From: Acidaminococcus timonensis
GTDB taxonomy: Bacteria > Bacillota > Negativicutes > Acidaminococcales > Acidaminococcaceae
NCBI RefSeq assembly: GCF_900106585.1
Contig: NZ_FNWH01000006.1
Coordinates: 1,418,756 to 1,482,755 of the forward strand
Direction: 5' to 3'
DNA: 64,000 bases
Part shown: one piece after another, positions 1 through 9,109 of the stretch
Numbering within the stretch: the first letter of the stretch is position 1
Layout: each line of letters starts with the position of its first letter
The notes under the pieces: model-generated
Told to the model about the DNA's origin: nothing
Seen by the model: the letters and a program-made list of their open reading frames with translations, nothing else
Database searches by the model: none
Position numbers and translations under genes: made by a program

Positions 1-1019
1 GGGACATCTGCTTCACCATGGCCCCGTTGATGTCCTTCACCGTTTTGAATTTCTTCGTGGTCAGCCCATAGGCAATGCCGGCCAGGCTCATGAGGAAGAA
101 CAGGATGGGGATCAGTCCCTTGAGCAGCAGGGACCCCACCAGAGTATGGCCGTCCCTGGACAGGATGCCTGTGAAAAAGCCCACAGCAATCAGGGCCACG
201 TACACCAAGGTGACCAGACCGGCGTTGTGCAGCCCCCGTTTTTCGTCCATCGTCAGATCCTGTACGGCTTCCAGTTCTCTGGCTTCATAGGGAGCAAACC
301 GGGGTTCCACGATTTTCTGAGAAGCATAGCCCAGCACCAGGGCCACCAGAAAGGTGGAAGCCGCCATGAAGTACCAGTTGCAGGTCACATCCACGGCATA
401 GGCCCCTTTGCCCAGAAAGCCGTCCAGGGCCTGGTTGGTCAGCCCCTGGAGCAGGGTATCGGTGCCGGCGATCATCAGGTTGGCGGTGAAGCCGGCGTTG
501 GCTCCTGCATACCCCACGATCATGCCGGCCAGAGGATTCTTCCCCACCCCGATGTAAACCAGGGCTGCCAGGGGCGGAATCACTACCGCCGCCGTATCGG
601 AGGCAATGTTCCCCAGGGTCCCCACAAAAGCGATCAGATAGGGTACGATGCCCGGAGGCACGTCCTTCATGCTGCGCCGCAAAAGACTGACCAGAAGGCC
701 ACTTTCCTCACAGAAGCCAATGGCCAGGGTCATGGTGATCACCAGTCCCAGAGGGGCGAACCCGGAGAAATTCTTCACCATATTCTTCAGCAGCCAGTCC
801 ACCCCGGCCGGAGAAAACAGATTCTGGGCCGTGACCACCTTACCGTTGGCCGGGTTCACCATGCTCAGTCCGGAGGCCGTCAGCAGGGCTCCGGCAATGG
901 CTGTCAGCACAAACAGAAGGCAGAACAGGATGGCCGGAGGCGGCAGTTTATCGCAGACCTTCTCCACTCCGTTCAGGAACCGGTCCACCCAGTTCTGCTT
1001 TGGCTGTATTTCTTCCATA
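1..1019 (-). CDS. AbgT-family transporter, 3' end cut by window edge
   Basis: This is an inner-membrane transporter of the AbgT (p-aminobenzoyl-glutamate / YdaH) family. I translated it directly from the minus strand; about 339 residues are visible and the C-terminal part lies outside the window. The N-terminus is a short cytoplasmic stretch followed by a hydrophobic helix at about residues 28-50. Family-like motifs are SDTAAVVIPPLAAL (about 140-153) and GANAGFTANLMIAGTDTLL (about 172-190), the glycine-rich transport core. The ATG is preceded by AAAGGAAGGG at good spacing. Family members move aminobenzoyl-glutamate or act as sulfonamide-drug efflux proteins; the substrate here cannot be told from sequence. 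It lies downstream of the floA operon on the same strand, separated by two hairpins. Confidence 0.85.
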
Positions 1020-1053
1020 AATCATCCCTTCCTTTCAGAGATCCCACCCTTCT

Positions 1054-1093
1054 CCGCCCTTTTCAAGGGCGGGGGACCAGCCGCATGGCTGGT
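1054..1093 (-). other. two adjacent hairpins between genes
   Basis: Two perfect short inverted repeats stand side by side: CCGCCCTT/AAGGGCGG (1054-1072) and ACCAGCC/GGCTGGT (1076-1093). Neither is followed by a T-run on either strand, so a classical intrinsic terminator is not supported. They could be an attenuating or RNA-stabilising structure between the small gene upstream and the transporter, or a REP-like repeat. Confidence 0.4.
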
Positions 1094-1102
1094 GGTGGGT
1101 TC

Positions 1103-1525
1103 TTATACAGGTTTGTTCCTCTCCTGCATCCAGCTCTGCCTGCACCGGGGCCGCCCCAGGATCATGGTCCAGACCATCCCTTCCCGCAGATTGCCTGTAA
1201 GCGCCGGATGGACAGGCCCTGCTGCCGCCATTTTCCGGGAATGTTCCACCACCTGGGGTGCCACCGTGGGCTTCAGGTCCCGGATTTCGTCCACCAGGTC
1301 GCTGCGCACCGGCTTCACCGTAGGTTCCACTCCTGTATCCGACCACTTTTCCGGTTCCTGGGCCTCCCGGCATACAAACGTTCCGGGCTGGGCGACTTCT
1401 CTTTTCTTTTTCAGCGGGGGCAGGGGCCTGGCCATCCGGGGCCGCTGCCGCTTCCGCCTGTTCCATACCTGGATGCCGATCACAAACGCCATCCAGAGCA
1501 CAAAGAATAAAAATTCAGAGCCCAT
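1103..1525 (-). CDS. small membrane protein of the flotillin operon, unknown function
   Basis: This is a 140-residue protein with a single N-terminal transmembrane segment (about residues 4-18, FLFFVLWMAFVIGIQ), followed by a basic linker RRKRQRP and a soluble tail. The C-terminal stretch (REGMVWTMILGRPRC, about 115-129) resembles a short conserved module I associate with small Firmicute proteins of this genomic setting; that link is from memory. The ATG has AGGAGG five bases upstream and follows the floA stop by 12 bases, so it is the third gene of an nfeD-floA operon. A role alongside the membrane-microdomain scaffold FloA is an inference from position only. Confidence 0.7.
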   Translation of the reverse strand: MGSEFLFFVLWMAFVIGIQVWNRRKRQRPRMARPLPPLKKKREVAQPGTFVCREAQEPEKWSDTGVEPTVKPVRSDLVDEIRDLKPTVAPQVVEHSRKMAAAGPVHPALTGNLREGMVWTMILGRPRCRQSWMQERNKPV

Positions 1526-1537
1526 GGCAGCCTCCTG

Positions 1538-2536
1538 TTACTTGCCGGGATCCCTGGTGGGCGGCAGTTCCTCCTGACCGCTGCTGACCAGGCTTTCCCG
1601 CATTTTGGTATCCGCCATCAGGTTCTTCAGGTTGTAGTAATCCATGGCCCCCAGATGGCCTTCCCGCAGCGCCTGGGCCAGTGCCTGGGGCACCTGGGCC
1701 TGGGCTTCCACCACCTTGGCCTGCATTTCCTGGGTATACGCCCGCATTTCCTGCTCCTTGGCCACAGCCATGGCCCGGCGTTCCTCTGCCTTGGCCTGGG
1801 CGATGTTCTTGTCCGCTTCCGCCTGGTCCGTCATCAACTGGGCCCCGATGTTCCGGCCCACGTCCACGTCGGCAATATCGATGGACAGGATTTCAAAGGC
1901 AGAGCCTGCATCCAGACCCTTGCTCAGTACCGTCCGGGAAATGTGATCCGGATTCTCCAGCACATCCGTATGTTCCTCCGAAGACCCTACGGTGGTAACG
2001 ATGCCCTCGCCCACACGGGCAATGATGGTACTTTCCCCGGCACCGCCCACCAGGCGGTCGATGTTGGCCCGCACCGTTACCCGGGCCCGTACCTTCAGTT
2101 CGATGCCGTTTTTGGCCACCGCAGAAATCAGCGGGGTCTCGATGACTTTGGGATTGACGCTCATCTGGACAGCTTCCAGCACATCACGGCCGGCCAGATC
2201 GATGGCCGCCGCCCGCTCGAAGGTCAGGGGAATGTCTGCCCGTTCTGCGGCGATCAGGGCATCCACGACCCGGTCCACGTCACCTCCGGCCAGGAAATGG
2301 GCCTCCAGCTGGTCCACATTCACGTCCAGCCCGGCCTTGTTGGCCTTCACCAGGGGCAGGATGATTTTCGACGGGACCACCCGGCGCAGCCGCATCCCCA
2401 CCAGGGTAAAGATATGGACATTGACCCCGGCCGCCATGGCCGAGATCCACAGGCCCAGCGGTACGAAATGCAAAAACAGCAGGATGACCGCCAGCAGGGC
2501 CACAATCAAAACAGAACTGCCTAACACTGCAACCAT
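1538..2536 (-). CDS. floA: flotillin-like protein FloA (SPFH domain)
   Basis: This is a 332-residue membrane-anchored SPFH protein, the usual length for FloA/YqfA. A hydrophobic hairpin fills about residues 3-48, followed by the SPFH core (to about 215) and an Ala/Glu/Gln-rich coiled coil (about 225-300, repeated [13 protein letters not shown] heptads). Flotillin-like proteins organise membrane domains and scaffold signalling and secretion proteins. The start codon lies two bases from the nfeD stop, and its Shine-Dalgarno (AAGGAGG) sits inside the last nfeD codons, so the two are translationally linked. The pairing with nfeD is the classical arrangement of this operon. Confidence 0.93.
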   Translation of the reverse strand: MVAVLGSSVLIVALLAVILLFLHFVPLGLWISAMAAGVNVHIFTLVGMRLRRVVPSKIILPLVKANKAGLDVNVDQLEAHFLAGGDVDRVVDALIAAERADIPLTFERAAAIDLAGRDVLEAVQMSVNPKVIETPLISAVAKNGIELKVRARVTVRANIDRLVGGAGESTIIARVGEGIVTTVGSSEEHTDVLENPDHISRTVLSKGLDAGSAFEILSIDIADVDVGRNIGAQLMTDQAEADKNIAQAKAEERRAMAVAKEQEMRAYTQEMQAKVVEAQAQVPQALAQALREGHLGAMDYYNLKNLMADTKMRESLVSSGQEELPPTRDPGK

Positions 2537-2537
2537 A

Positions 2538-3002
2538 TTACGCCTCCTTCCGGACGATTGTCCGACCCCCGGTCACCGCAACCACTTTGATCCGGGTGCC
2601 CGGTTCATAAAATTCTCCATCGGTGATCACATCCACCAGCTGACCGTCAATCAGGGCCCGGCCTGAAGGCCGCAGCACCGTCTGGGCCACGCCGCTCTTC
2701 CCTATGAGGTCCGTCCGTTCCCGGTTCCCCGTATAGCCCCTGGCTTTCGTGGAACGCAGGTGCAGAGTCAAATGCCGCCCCAGCCAGCTTCCGGGTCCCC
2801 GGCGCACCAGCCACAGCACCGCCAGTACCAGCACCACCAGCAGACCGCCCACCAGAGCCGCTGCCTGGGTGGTGGCACCCAGATACAGGTACAGAGAGCC
2901 CAGCAGACAAAGGATCCCCAGGGACCCGAAAACCCCGAATCCGGGGATAAAGGCTTCGATGACCAGGAACAGGAGCCCGGCAACTACCAATGGGATTCTC
3001 AT
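2538..3002 (-). CDS. NfeD-family membrane protein, short form
   Basis: This is a 154-residue protein with hydrophobic helices at about residues 4-18, 26-43 and 46-66, then a basic stretch and a soluble C-terminal domain (about 90-154) of the OB-fold NfeD type ([21 protein letters not shown] and on to GTRIKVVAV). It lacks the N-terminal ClpP-like protease domain of long NfeD proteins, as is normal for the short form. These proteins work with SPFH partners; here floA follows directly. The ATG has GGAGGAGG upstream. It is the first gene of the operon; in the 100 bases before it I see only a weak -10-like TATAAC with no good -35. Confidence 0.9.
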   Translation of the reverse strand: MRIPLVVAGLLFLVIEAFIPGFGVFGSLGILCLLGSLYLYLGATTQAAALVGGLLVVLVLAVLWLVRRGPGSWLGRHLTLHLRSTKARGYTGNRERTDLIGKSGVAQTVLRPSGRALIDGQLVDVITDGEFYEPGTRIKVVAVTGGRTIVRKEA

Positions 3003-3108
3003 AGCCTCCTCCTTTCCACAGAGAAAAAGTTATAGAAGATATATTCGAGACCAAAGAGGAAATCCCTGCTAATTGGCAGCCGATTCGCCCGCTCCGCTCT
3101 TTTGGGCA

Positions 3109-3147
3109 ATAAAAAAAGACGATACAGCGTTACGCATGTATCGTCTT
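3109..3147 (-). terminator. intrinsic terminator of the tRNA operon
   Basis: An 11-bp perfect stem (3116-3126 with 3137-3147) is followed on the minus strand by seven T residues. It lies just downstream of tRNA-Val and ends the three-tRNA transcript. Confidence 0.9.
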
Positions 3148-3152
3148 CTTTG

Positions 3153-3228
3153 TGGTGGGCGCTAACAGGATCGAACTGCTGACATTCTGCTTGTAAGGCA
3201 GACGCTCTCCCAGCTGAGCTAAGCGCCC
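3153..3228 (-). tRNA. tRNA-Val (anticodon TAC)
   Basis: This is a complete cloverleaf on the minus strand. The acceptor GGGCGCT pairs with AGCGCCC, the anticodon stem TCTGC/GCAGA encloses loop CTTACAA (anticodon TAC), and the T-arm carries TTCGATC. The 3' CCA is encoded in the DNA. It is the last of three tRNA genes in one transcript. Confidence 0.96.
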
Positions 3229-3234
3229 ATAAAA

Positions 3235-3309
3235 TGGTGACCGGAGAGGGAATCGAACCCTCGATACCGCCGTGAAAGGGCGGTGTCTTAACCGCTTGAC
3301 CATCCGGCC
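3235..3309 (-). tRNA. tRNA-Glu (anticodon TTC)
   Basis: The cloverleaf on the minus strand has acceptor GGCCGGA pairing with TCCGGTC through one G-T pair. The anticodon stem CCGCC/GGCGG encloses loop CTTTCAC (anticodon TTC), and the T-loop is TTCGATT. CCA is encoded. It is the middle gene of the tRNA operon. Confidence 0.96.
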
Positions 3310-3317
3310 AAAAAAAA

Positions 3318-3393
3318 TGGTGATCCGCCAGAGGATCGAACTCTGGACACCCTGATTAAGAGTCAGGTGCTCTACCAGCTGAGCTAGCGGACC
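3318..3393 (-). tRNA. tRNA-Lys (anticodon CTT)
   Basis: The minus-strand cloverleaf has acceptor GGTCCGC with GCGGATC and anticodon stem CCTGA/TCAGG around loop CTCTTAA (anticodon CTT). CCA is encoded. It is the first gene of the tRNA operon, about 40 bases after the promoter. Confidence 0.96.
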
Positions 3394-3431
3394 ATCATGT
3401 CTTTCGGTATCTCTCAACCGTCGACTATGTT

Positions 3432-3460
3432 AGTATACCCGATTTTTATAATTTTGGCAA
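3432..3460 (-). promoter_or_regulatory. sigma-70-type promoter of the tRNA operon
   Basis: On the minus strand TTGCCA (-35) and TATACT (-10) are separated by exactly 17 bases, upstream of tRNA-Lys. The site lies just beyond the stop codon of the preceding glycosyltransferase gene, so the tRNAs have their own start. Confidence 0.82.
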
Positions 3461-3488
3461 GCCCTTTTTCAAAAAAAATCCAGATTTT

Positions 3489-4514
3489 TTATTTCAGCCA
3501 TTTATGAGCTGCCTTCAGCACCTGTTTCACGGTCAGTTCCTTCATGCACCGCATATCCTCACAATGGTGCTTCATGCCCTTTCGGCACCCGTCGCAGGGT
3601 GGAATGGCCCGTACAATGGTGGCCTGCTTCGTATAGGGACCGTACAGTTCCGGATGGCTGGGGCCGTACATGGCCACAATGGGCACCTTCTGGCTGATGG
3701 CCACATGCATGGGGCCGCTGTCGTTGGTGATGATCAGACAGCACCGGCTCATGGCCGCCGCCAGTTCTCCCAGCCCGAATTTTCCCGTGGCGATGATGGG
3801 TTGGCTCTTCATGAAACCCACGGCTTCCTGTACCATCTCTTCATCCATGGTTCCGCCGAAGAACACGGTCCGGTCCCCTTCCTTCGCCAGGGTATCCGCC
3901 ACCTGGGCAAACCGTTCCGGTGCCCAGCGCTTGGTCACCACGGCGCTGCCGATATTGAAGCCCACCAGTTTGGCGCCCGGATTCAGACCCTGTTCCTTCC
4001 AGAAAGCTTCGGCCCGGGCTTTGTGCTCCGGTCCGGGGAATACCTCCAGCCCGTTGTTGGAAAGGTCCCGGACCCCTATGCGCTTCAGTACATCCAGGTA
4101 CATATCGGCCGCATGGATTTTCCGGTTCAGTTTCAGCCAGGGATGGAAAAATCCCCGGAACAGAAAGTGGGAGGCCCCCACCTTCACCGGTACCACAGCC
4201 ATGGCATCGATGAACGAACACCGCTCGTTGGGGTGCAGGTTGATCAGCACATCAAAATGAGCGTCAGTGATCTTCCGGCTCATCCGCCAAAGGGCGGGCA
4301 GGTTGTTGTCCCTTCCCTTCTTGTCGATGGTCCACACATGGTCGATGTTGGGGTTATGGGCCACAATGTCCTTCAGCTTCTCATCCACCAGATAGGTGAT
4401 ATCCGCCCCCGGCGCCGCTTTGCGCAGGGCGTGGAGGAAAGGCGTGGTCAGCACCAGGTCCCCCAGATGCATCAAAAACGTGACGATGATCTTCTTTCCT
4501 GCCAGTTCAATCAC
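3489..4514 (-). CDS. glycosyltransferase family 9, heptosyltransferase (WaaF/WaaQ-like)
   Basis: This 341-residue GT9 (GT-B fold) enzyme is expected to add a heptose or similar sugar from an ADP-heptose-type donor to the LPS inner core at the cytoplasmic face of the inner membrane. The N-terminal acceptor-side motif is FLMHLGDLVLTTPFL (about 13-27); the donor-site motif NDSGPMHVA is at about 264-272. A four-cysteine C-terminal cluster (C307, C310, C318, C323) is shared in outline with the neighbouring GT9 gene and may bind a metal. It is the last gene of the lptD-gmhA-hldE-hldD-gmhB operon; its start lies inside the end of the upstream gene. Which heptose it adds is not decidable from sequence. 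Confidence 0.88.
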   Translation of the reverse strand: MIELAGKKIIVTFLMHLGDLVLTTPFLHALRKAAPGADITYLVDEKLKDIVAHNPNIDHVWTIDKKGRDNNLPALWRMSRKITDAHFDVLINLHPNERCSFIDAMAVVPVKVGASHFLFRGFFHPWLKLNRKIHAADMYLDVLKRIGVRDLSNNGLEVFPGPEHKARAEAFWKEQGLNPGAKLVGFNIGSAVVTKRWAPERFAQVADTLAKEGDRTVFFGGTMDEEMVQEAVGFMKSQPIIATGKFGLGELAAAMSRCCLIITNDSGPMHVAISQKVPIVAMYGPSHPELYGPYTKQATIVRAIPPCDGCRKGMKHHCEDMRCMKELTVKQVLKAAHKWLK

Positions 4515-5565
4515 AGGCCTTCCCCTCCTTCTTCAAAAAATCCATGAACACCTGCTCCGGGGTCACAGCCCCCATACAGGTCCAGTGGTCACAATGTTTC
4601 TTCAGGCAACCGGCACACTCCACGGGGCTCAGCAGTACCGTAGCGTTGGGATTGCCATAGGGGCCCGTCCGGTCCGGCCGGGTGGGACCGTACATGGTCA
4701 CCAGGGGCTTCTGCAGCGCCGTGGCGATGTGCAGCGGCCCTGTATCCCCGCTTACATAGAATCGGGCTCCCTTGATCAGCGCCCCCAACTCACGCAGGCT
4801 GGTCTTGCCGATGAAGTCGATGAGCCGCGGATCTTCTCCAACCTGTTGCAGGATGGCCTCGCCCAGGGGAGCATCCCCCGGTCCGCCGGCCAGCACCACA
4901 TAAAGCCCCCGTTCCAGGAACTTCTTCGCCAGGGCCGCATAATGGTCCAGGGGCCAGCGCTTCGTATCCCAGCGGGCGCCGGGCACGAACACCACATAGG
5001 GCAGCGGTCCCTCCTTATCCGGAATCCCCGCCCCAATGAGCCGCAGACGGATTTCTTCCATTTCTTCAGTAAGAGCCGGCATGGGGTACGTAATGGACTC
5101 CACCTTCGCCCCCAGGTACCGGGCCACATCCAGGTACCGTTCGATGACGTGTTTATGGGCGTTGGGCCCGGTAATAGCTTTGGAGATCAGTCCGCTGCCC
5201 TCCCGCATCTCACAGTAGCCGATCCGGTTGGGACAACCGGTGAGCCAGGCCATGACCGCGCTCTTGAACAGCCCCTGGAGGTCGATGACCAGGTCGAAGT
5301 GTTTGCTGTGCAGCATGGCCCGGGTCTTCTTCAGGGTCTCCCAGCGTTTGCCCCAGCCCATCTTCCCAAAGGCCGCCTTGTCAAAATACAGGATTTCGTC
5401 AATGATGGGCGGTTCAGGCACAAAAGCGCTGAACTGGGGATGGACCAGCCAGCTGATCCTGCTTTGGGGGAAGGTCTGCCGCAGGGCCACCGCAAAGGGC
5501 AGGGCGTGGATCACGTCCCCCAGGGAACTCATTTTGATGATCAGGATGTTCTTGTAGTCCATCAT
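4507..5565 (-). CDS. waaC: LPS heptosyltransferase I-like (GT9)
   Basis: This 352-residue GT9 enzyme has an N-terminus (ILIIKMSSLGDVIHALP, about 7-23) of heptosyltransferase I type, the enzyme that puts the first heptose on Kdo. The donor-site motif SGDTGPLHIA is at 272-281 and an ARWDTKRWP segment at about 197-205. It ends with a cysteine cluster (C317, C320, C325, C330) like that of its neighbour. The start overlaps the gmhB stop as ATGA, and the 3' end overlaps the next GT9 gene, so all are translationally coupled. The WaaC assignment rests on motif resemblance; the family is clear. Confidence 0.88.
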   Translation of the reverse strand: MMDYKNILIIKMSSLGDVIHALPFAVALRQTFPQSRISWLVHPQFSAFVPEPPIIDEILYFDKAAFGKMGWGKRWETLKKTRAMLHSKHFDLVIDLQGLFKSAVMAWLTGCPNRIGYCEMREGSGLISKAITGPNAHKHVIERYLDVARYLGAKVESITYPMPALTEEMEEIRLRLIGAGIPDKEGPLPYVVFVPGARWDTKRWPLDHYAALAKKFLERGLYVVLAGGPGDAPLGEAILQQVGEDPRLIDFIGKTSLRELGALIKGARFYVSGDTGPLHIATALQKPLVTMYGPTRPDRTGPYGNPNATVLLSPVECAGCLKKHCDHWTCMGAVTPEQVFMDFLKKEGKACD

Positions 5566-6086
5566 ACCTCCGCCTGCCGCTGCAGCACCCGTTCCACAAA
5601 GGTCTTCAGATCCGTGCCCGTAAACCGATAGCCCGGGATGCCGGCCGCCAGGGCCGCCTGTACATCGCTTTCGTTGTCCCCGATGAGGAACGACCCTTCC
5701 CGGCTCAGATCATGGTCCGCCATCGCCTGCAGGATCATCCCCGGTTTGGGTTTCCGGCAGTTGCACTCGATGGTCAGCGACCGGATCACCCCTTTGGTGG
5801 GATGGTGGGGACAGAAATAGAAGCCGTCGATCTGACCGCCGGCTTTCTCCATTTCTTTTGCCATATAGGCATGGAGGGCTTCCATGTCTTTTTGGGTATA
5901 GTAGCCCCGGGCGATGCCGCTCTGGTTGGTCACCACGTAGATGGCATAGCCCAGGCTGTGGAGCAGGGCCACCGCTTCTCTGGCACCCTGCACCCATTCC
6001 ACCTGGTCCGGACGGTAGATGTAGCCCTTATCCATGTCCAGCACCCCGTCCCGGTCCAGGAACACCGCTTTCTTGCCCGTTGTCAT
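5562..6086 (-). CDS. gmhB: D-glycero-beta-D-manno-heptose-1,7-bisphosphate 7-phosphatase
   Basis: This 174-residue HAD-superfamily phosphatase removes the 7-phosphate from heptose 1,7-bisphosphate in ADP-heptose synthesis in the cytoplasm. Motif I is DRDG (11-14), motif II VTNQSG (52-57) and the acidic motif GDNESD (136-141). The zinc ligands typical of GmhB are present as C92, H94, C108 and C110. Length matches the family. It overlaps hldD upstream and waaC downstream by a few bases, in an operon holding every other ADP-heptose gene. Confidence 0.95.
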   Translation of the reverse strand: MTTGKKAVFLDRDGVLDMDKGYIYRPDQVEWVQGAREAVALLHSLGYAIYVVTNQSGIARGYYTQKDMEALHAYMAKEMEKAGGQIDGFYFCPHHPTKGVIRSLTIECNCRKPKPGMILQAMADHDLSREGSFLIGDNESDVQAALAAGIPGYRFTGTDLKTFVERVLQRQAEV

Positions 6087-7051
6087 GCCTTGTAATAACC
6101 GTCGGAATCCTGCAGCACCTGGCAGTATTCCTTCACGGCCTGGCTGAAGTCCGTAAACCCGCCGTCATAGCCGGTGGCCAGCAGTTTCGTGGCATCGGCC
6201 TGGGTGTAGCTCTGGTACTTGCCCTTCAGCACTTCCGGGAAGGGAACGTACACCAGCTCGCCGCTGCCGAAGAATTCCAGTACGGCTCTGGCCATATCAT
6301 TGAACGTATGGGCATGGCCGGTGCCCAGGTTGTAGATGCCCTTCAGTTCCGGGTGCTGCCAGAAGTACAGCAGGACCTTCACCACGTCCTTCACGTACAC
6401 AAAGTCCCGGGTCTGTTCACCGGGGCCGTAGCCGTCGTATTCTCCGAATAATTTTACCTTATGTTCTGCCTTCCACTGCAGGAACATCTGGCGCACCATG
6501 GATGCCATCTTGCCCTTGTGGTTCTCCTGGGGCCCGAATACATTGAAATACCGGAACCCGGCAATCTGGCTTTCCGCTTTGTCAAAGTACCGGCGGGCAT
6601 AGTTGTCGAAGAACAGCTTGGAGAACGCGTACACGTTCAGGGCTTCCTCGCAGGCCGGTTCTTCCCGGAACCCGTTCTTGCCGCTGCCGTAGGTAGAGGC
6701 AGAAGAGGCATACAGGAACTGGATGCGCCGATCCAGGGCAAAGTGCATCAGGGTCTTGGTATATTCGAAGTTGTTTTCCATCATGTACTTGCCGTTGTAT
6801 TCCATGGTATCGGAGCAGGCCCCTTCATGGAAGATCACGTCGATGGGTTCATAATCGAATTTGCCGTCCCGCACCCGCTGGATGAAATCATATTTATCCA
6901 GGTAATCCAGCACCTTCAGACCCTGGATGTTCTTGAACTTCACCATATTGGTCAGGTTGTCCACCACCAGGATGTCATCCCGTCCCCTGTCGTTCAAGCC
7001 CTTGATAATATTGCTGCCGATAAAACCGGCGCCGCCGGTTACAATGATCAT
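6083..7051 (-). CDS. hldD: ADP-L-glycero-D-manno-heptose 6-epimerase
   Basis: This 322-residue short-chain-dehydrogenase-type epimerase converts ADP-D,D-heptose to ADP-L,D-heptose, the donor for core assembly. The NADP-binding motif GGAGFIG is at 6-12, the catalytic serine region ASSAST at 115-120 and YAFSK (Tyr/Lys pair) at 141-145. The open frame runs further upstream, but the Rossmann fold begins exactly at the ATG chosen here (MIIVTGG). That ATG overlaps the hldE stop as ATGA, the coupling seen throughout this operon. The extension would be antisense-type filler inside hldE. Confidence 0.95.
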   Translation of the reverse strand: MIIVTGGAGFIGSNIIKGLNDRGRDDILVVDNLTNMVKFKNIQGLKVLDYLDKYDFIQRVRDGKFDYEPIDVIFHEGACSDTMEYNGKYMMENNFEYTKTLMHFALDRRIQFLYASSASTYGSGKNGFREEPACEEALNVYAFSKLFFDNYARRYFDKAESQIAGFRYFNVFGPQENHKGKMASMVRQMFLQWKAEHKVKLFGEYDGYGPGEQTRDFVYVKDVVKVLLYFWQHPELKGIYNLGTGHAHTFNDMARAVLEFFGSGELVYVPFPEVLKGKYQSYTQADATKLLATGYDGGFTDFSQAVKEYCQVLQDSDGYYKA

Positions 7052-8526
7052 AATTTGCCCTCCTTGACCAGTTTCACGATTTTCTGGATCACACCGGTGG
7101 TGGAATACCCTTCCTTGAAGGGCAGGATCTCCACCTTGCCGGCATATTCCCGGCCGGCCACTTCCTCCGGCCTGTAATCTCCGCCCTTCACCAGGATGTC
7201 CGGACGGATCCGTTTGATGAGCTCTGTGGGGGTATCTTCCCCGAACAGCACTACGGCATCCACGCAGGCCAGGGCGGCCAGCAGCCGTGCCCGGTCGTTT
7301 TCCTGATTCAGGGGACGGGTCTCCCCTTTCAGCCGTTTCACTGACGCATCGGTGTTCACACCCACGATCAGGTGCTGGCCCAGTTTGGCTGCCTGTTCCA
7401 GATACTGCACATGGCCGGCATGCAAAATGTCGAAGCACCCGTTGGTGAACACGATCCGTTCCCCGGCTGCCTGCCAGGTACGGGCCAGGCTGGTCACTTC
7501 CTCCCAGCTCAAAGGCCGGTAGTCCCGGCCCTCCCGTTCTTCGCTGGCCAGCACTTCCTTCAGCAGTTCCTCCCTGTGCACCGGGTAGGTCCCCACTTTG
7601 GACACCACGATCCCGGCTGCCTTGTTGGACAGGTTCAGGGCCTCCCCCAGGGAAAGGCCACCGGCCACTGCTGCCAGCAGCACCGCTGCCACCGTATCTC
7701 CGGCCCCGGACACGTCGAACACATCCCGGGCCGTAGCCGCTTCGGTGATGACTTCCTGTTTGTTGATCAGGGACACCCCTTTTTCGGAACGGGTCACCAC
7801 CACATTCCTGATGTGGAAGGTATCCCGGGCTTTAGCCGCCAGTTCCACCAGAGGTCCTGTTTCATTGGGGACCACTTTGCCCCCTGCTTCACACATTTCC
7901 TTCACGTTGGGGGTGATGAAATCGCAGCCCGTGTATTTCCGCCAGTCACTGCCCTTGGGATCTACCAGCACGGGTACCTGGGACTGATGGGCCAGGGCCA
8001 TCACCGTCTGGCAGAAATGATCCGAACACACACCCTTGGCGTAGTCGCTGAGTACGATGCCGTCCAGGCCCTGCTGCAGCCGTTTCTGCAGCCAGTCCAG
8101 CAGCTGTTTCTCCTCGTCCGGATCCAGGTCCCCGGGTTCCTCGAAATCCAGCCGCAGCATCTGCTGCCGGCCACCGATCACCCGCAGTTTCGTAATGGTC
8201 TTCCGTCCCGGCATGGGAAACAGGCCAGAAAAATCAATGCCGGCGCCGGCCATTTTCTGTTCCAGGTCTTCCCGATGGGCATCCAGGCCCGTGACCCCGG
8301 CCGCATATACCTGCACCCCCAGGCCGGCCAGGTTGGCTGCCACGTTACCGGCGCCCCCCAGCACGCTTTCCATATGGCGCACATGGTTCACCGGCACCGG
8401 GGCTTCCGGAGAAATCCGTTTCACTTCCCCGTAGATATACCGATCCAGCATCACGTCGCCGATAACGGCAATCCGCAGTTTCTGGATGGTTTCCGTTAAG
8501 AACCGGGTGCTTTTCGTATTACGCAT
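7048..8526 (-). CDS. hldE: bifunctional heptose 7-phosphate kinase / heptose 1-phosphate adenylyltransferase
   Basis: This 492-residue fused enzyme phosphorylates D-glycero-D-manno-heptose 7-phosphate at C1 and, after GmhB, adenylylates it. The PfkB-type kinase domain (about 1-320) carries the anion-hole motif DVSGAGDT. The cytidylyltransferase-like domain (about 360-492) carries [13 protein letters not shown]. Length is close to E. coli HldE. The start (MRNTKSTRF) overlaps the last bases of gmhA; a longer in-frame reading would lie wholly inside gmhA and begins with residues unlike the family. Confidence 0.95.
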   Translation of the reverse strand: MRNTKSTRFLTETIQKLRIAVIGDVMLDRYIYGEVKRISPEAPVPVNHVRHMESVLGGAGNVAANLAGLGVQVYAAGVTGLDAHREDLEQKMAGAGIDFSGLFPMPGRKTITKLRVIGGRQQMLRLDFEEPGDLDPDEEKQLLDWLQKRLQQGLDGIVLSDYAKGVCSDHFCQTVMALAHQSQVPVLVDPKGSDWRKYTGCDFITPNVKEMCEAGGKVVPNETGPLVELAAKARDTFHIRNVVVTRSEKGVSLINKQEVITEAATARDVFDVSGAGDTVAAVLLAAVAGGLSLGEALNLSNKAAGIVVSKVGTYPVHREELLKEVLASEEREGRDYRPLSWEEVTSLARTWQAAGERIVFTNGCFDILHAGHVQYLEQAAKLGQHLIVGVNTDASVKRLKGETRPLNQENDRARLLAALACVDAVVLFGEDTPTELIKRIRPDILVKGGDYRPEEVAGREYAGKVEILPFKEGYSTTGVIQKIVKLVKEGKL

Positions 8527-9109
8527 AGTCTTCCACCAGCTCACAGAGAATATGTCCCAGGATCTCATGGATTTCCTGGGCCCGTGCCGTATTGGTGGAC
8601 GGCACATCCAGCAGCACGTCGCACAGGTCAGCCATTTTGCCGCCCCCCTTGGCCGTGAAACCGATCACCCGTATGCCCTTTTCCCGGGCCTTGGCTATGG
8701 CTTCCAGCACGTTGCCGCTGTTGCCGGAAGTGGAAATCCCCACCAGCACATCCCCTTCCCGGCCCAGGCCTTCCACCTGCCGGGCGAAGATCTTGTCATA
8801 GCCGTAATCATTGCCAATGGCCGTCAGGATGGACGTATCCGTGGTGAGCGCCAGCGCTGCCATCCCCGGCCGTTCTTTCTGGAACCGTCCCACGATCTCC
8901 GCGGCCCAGTGCTGGGCATCGGCTGCCGAGCCGCCGTTGCCACAGAACATCACCTTGCCGCCGGAAGCCAGGGTAAGAGAAATCATCCCTGCGGCTTCCT
9001 CCACCGCCTTCAGCAGCCGTTTGCTGCCCATGACTTTATGGACCAGCTTCTCATGTTCCAGCAGCCGAGCGCTGATCGTTTCCTGCACCTTACCACCGAT
9101 AGAGGTCAT
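8519..9109 (-). CDS. gmhA: sedoheptulose-7-phosphate isomerase
   Basis: This 196-residue SIS-domain enzyme makes heptose 7-phosphate from sedoheptulose 7-phosphate, the first committed step to ADP-heptose. The phosphosugar-binding stretch [16 protein letters not shown] is at about 56-71 and the second SIS loop [12 protein letters not shown] at about 120-131. Its start lies within the last codons of lptD (about 20 bases of overlap), so translation is coupled to the LPS transporter gene. Length fits the family. Confidence 0.94.
   Translation of the reverse strand: MTSIGGKVQETISARLLEHEKLVHKVMGSKRLLKAVEEAAGMISLTLASGGKVMFCGNGGSAADAQHWAAEIVGRFQKERPGMAALALTTDTSILTAIGNDYGYDKIFARQVEGLGREGDVLVGISTSGNSGNVLEAIAKAREKGIRVIGFTAKGGGKMADLCDVLLDVPSTNTARAQEIHEILGHILCELVEDYA

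Noticed and set aside
3461..3488. possible terminator after the LPS-core operon (AAAAATC/GATTTTT)
   Set aside because: The stem is short, almost purely A/T and has a two-base loop; too weak to call, although a terminator is expected there.
7052..7438. N-terminal extension of hldD by 129 codons
   Set aside because: It lies wholly inside hldE in another frame. The NAD(P)-binding fold begins at the ATG at 7051, which has the operon's ATGA overlap.
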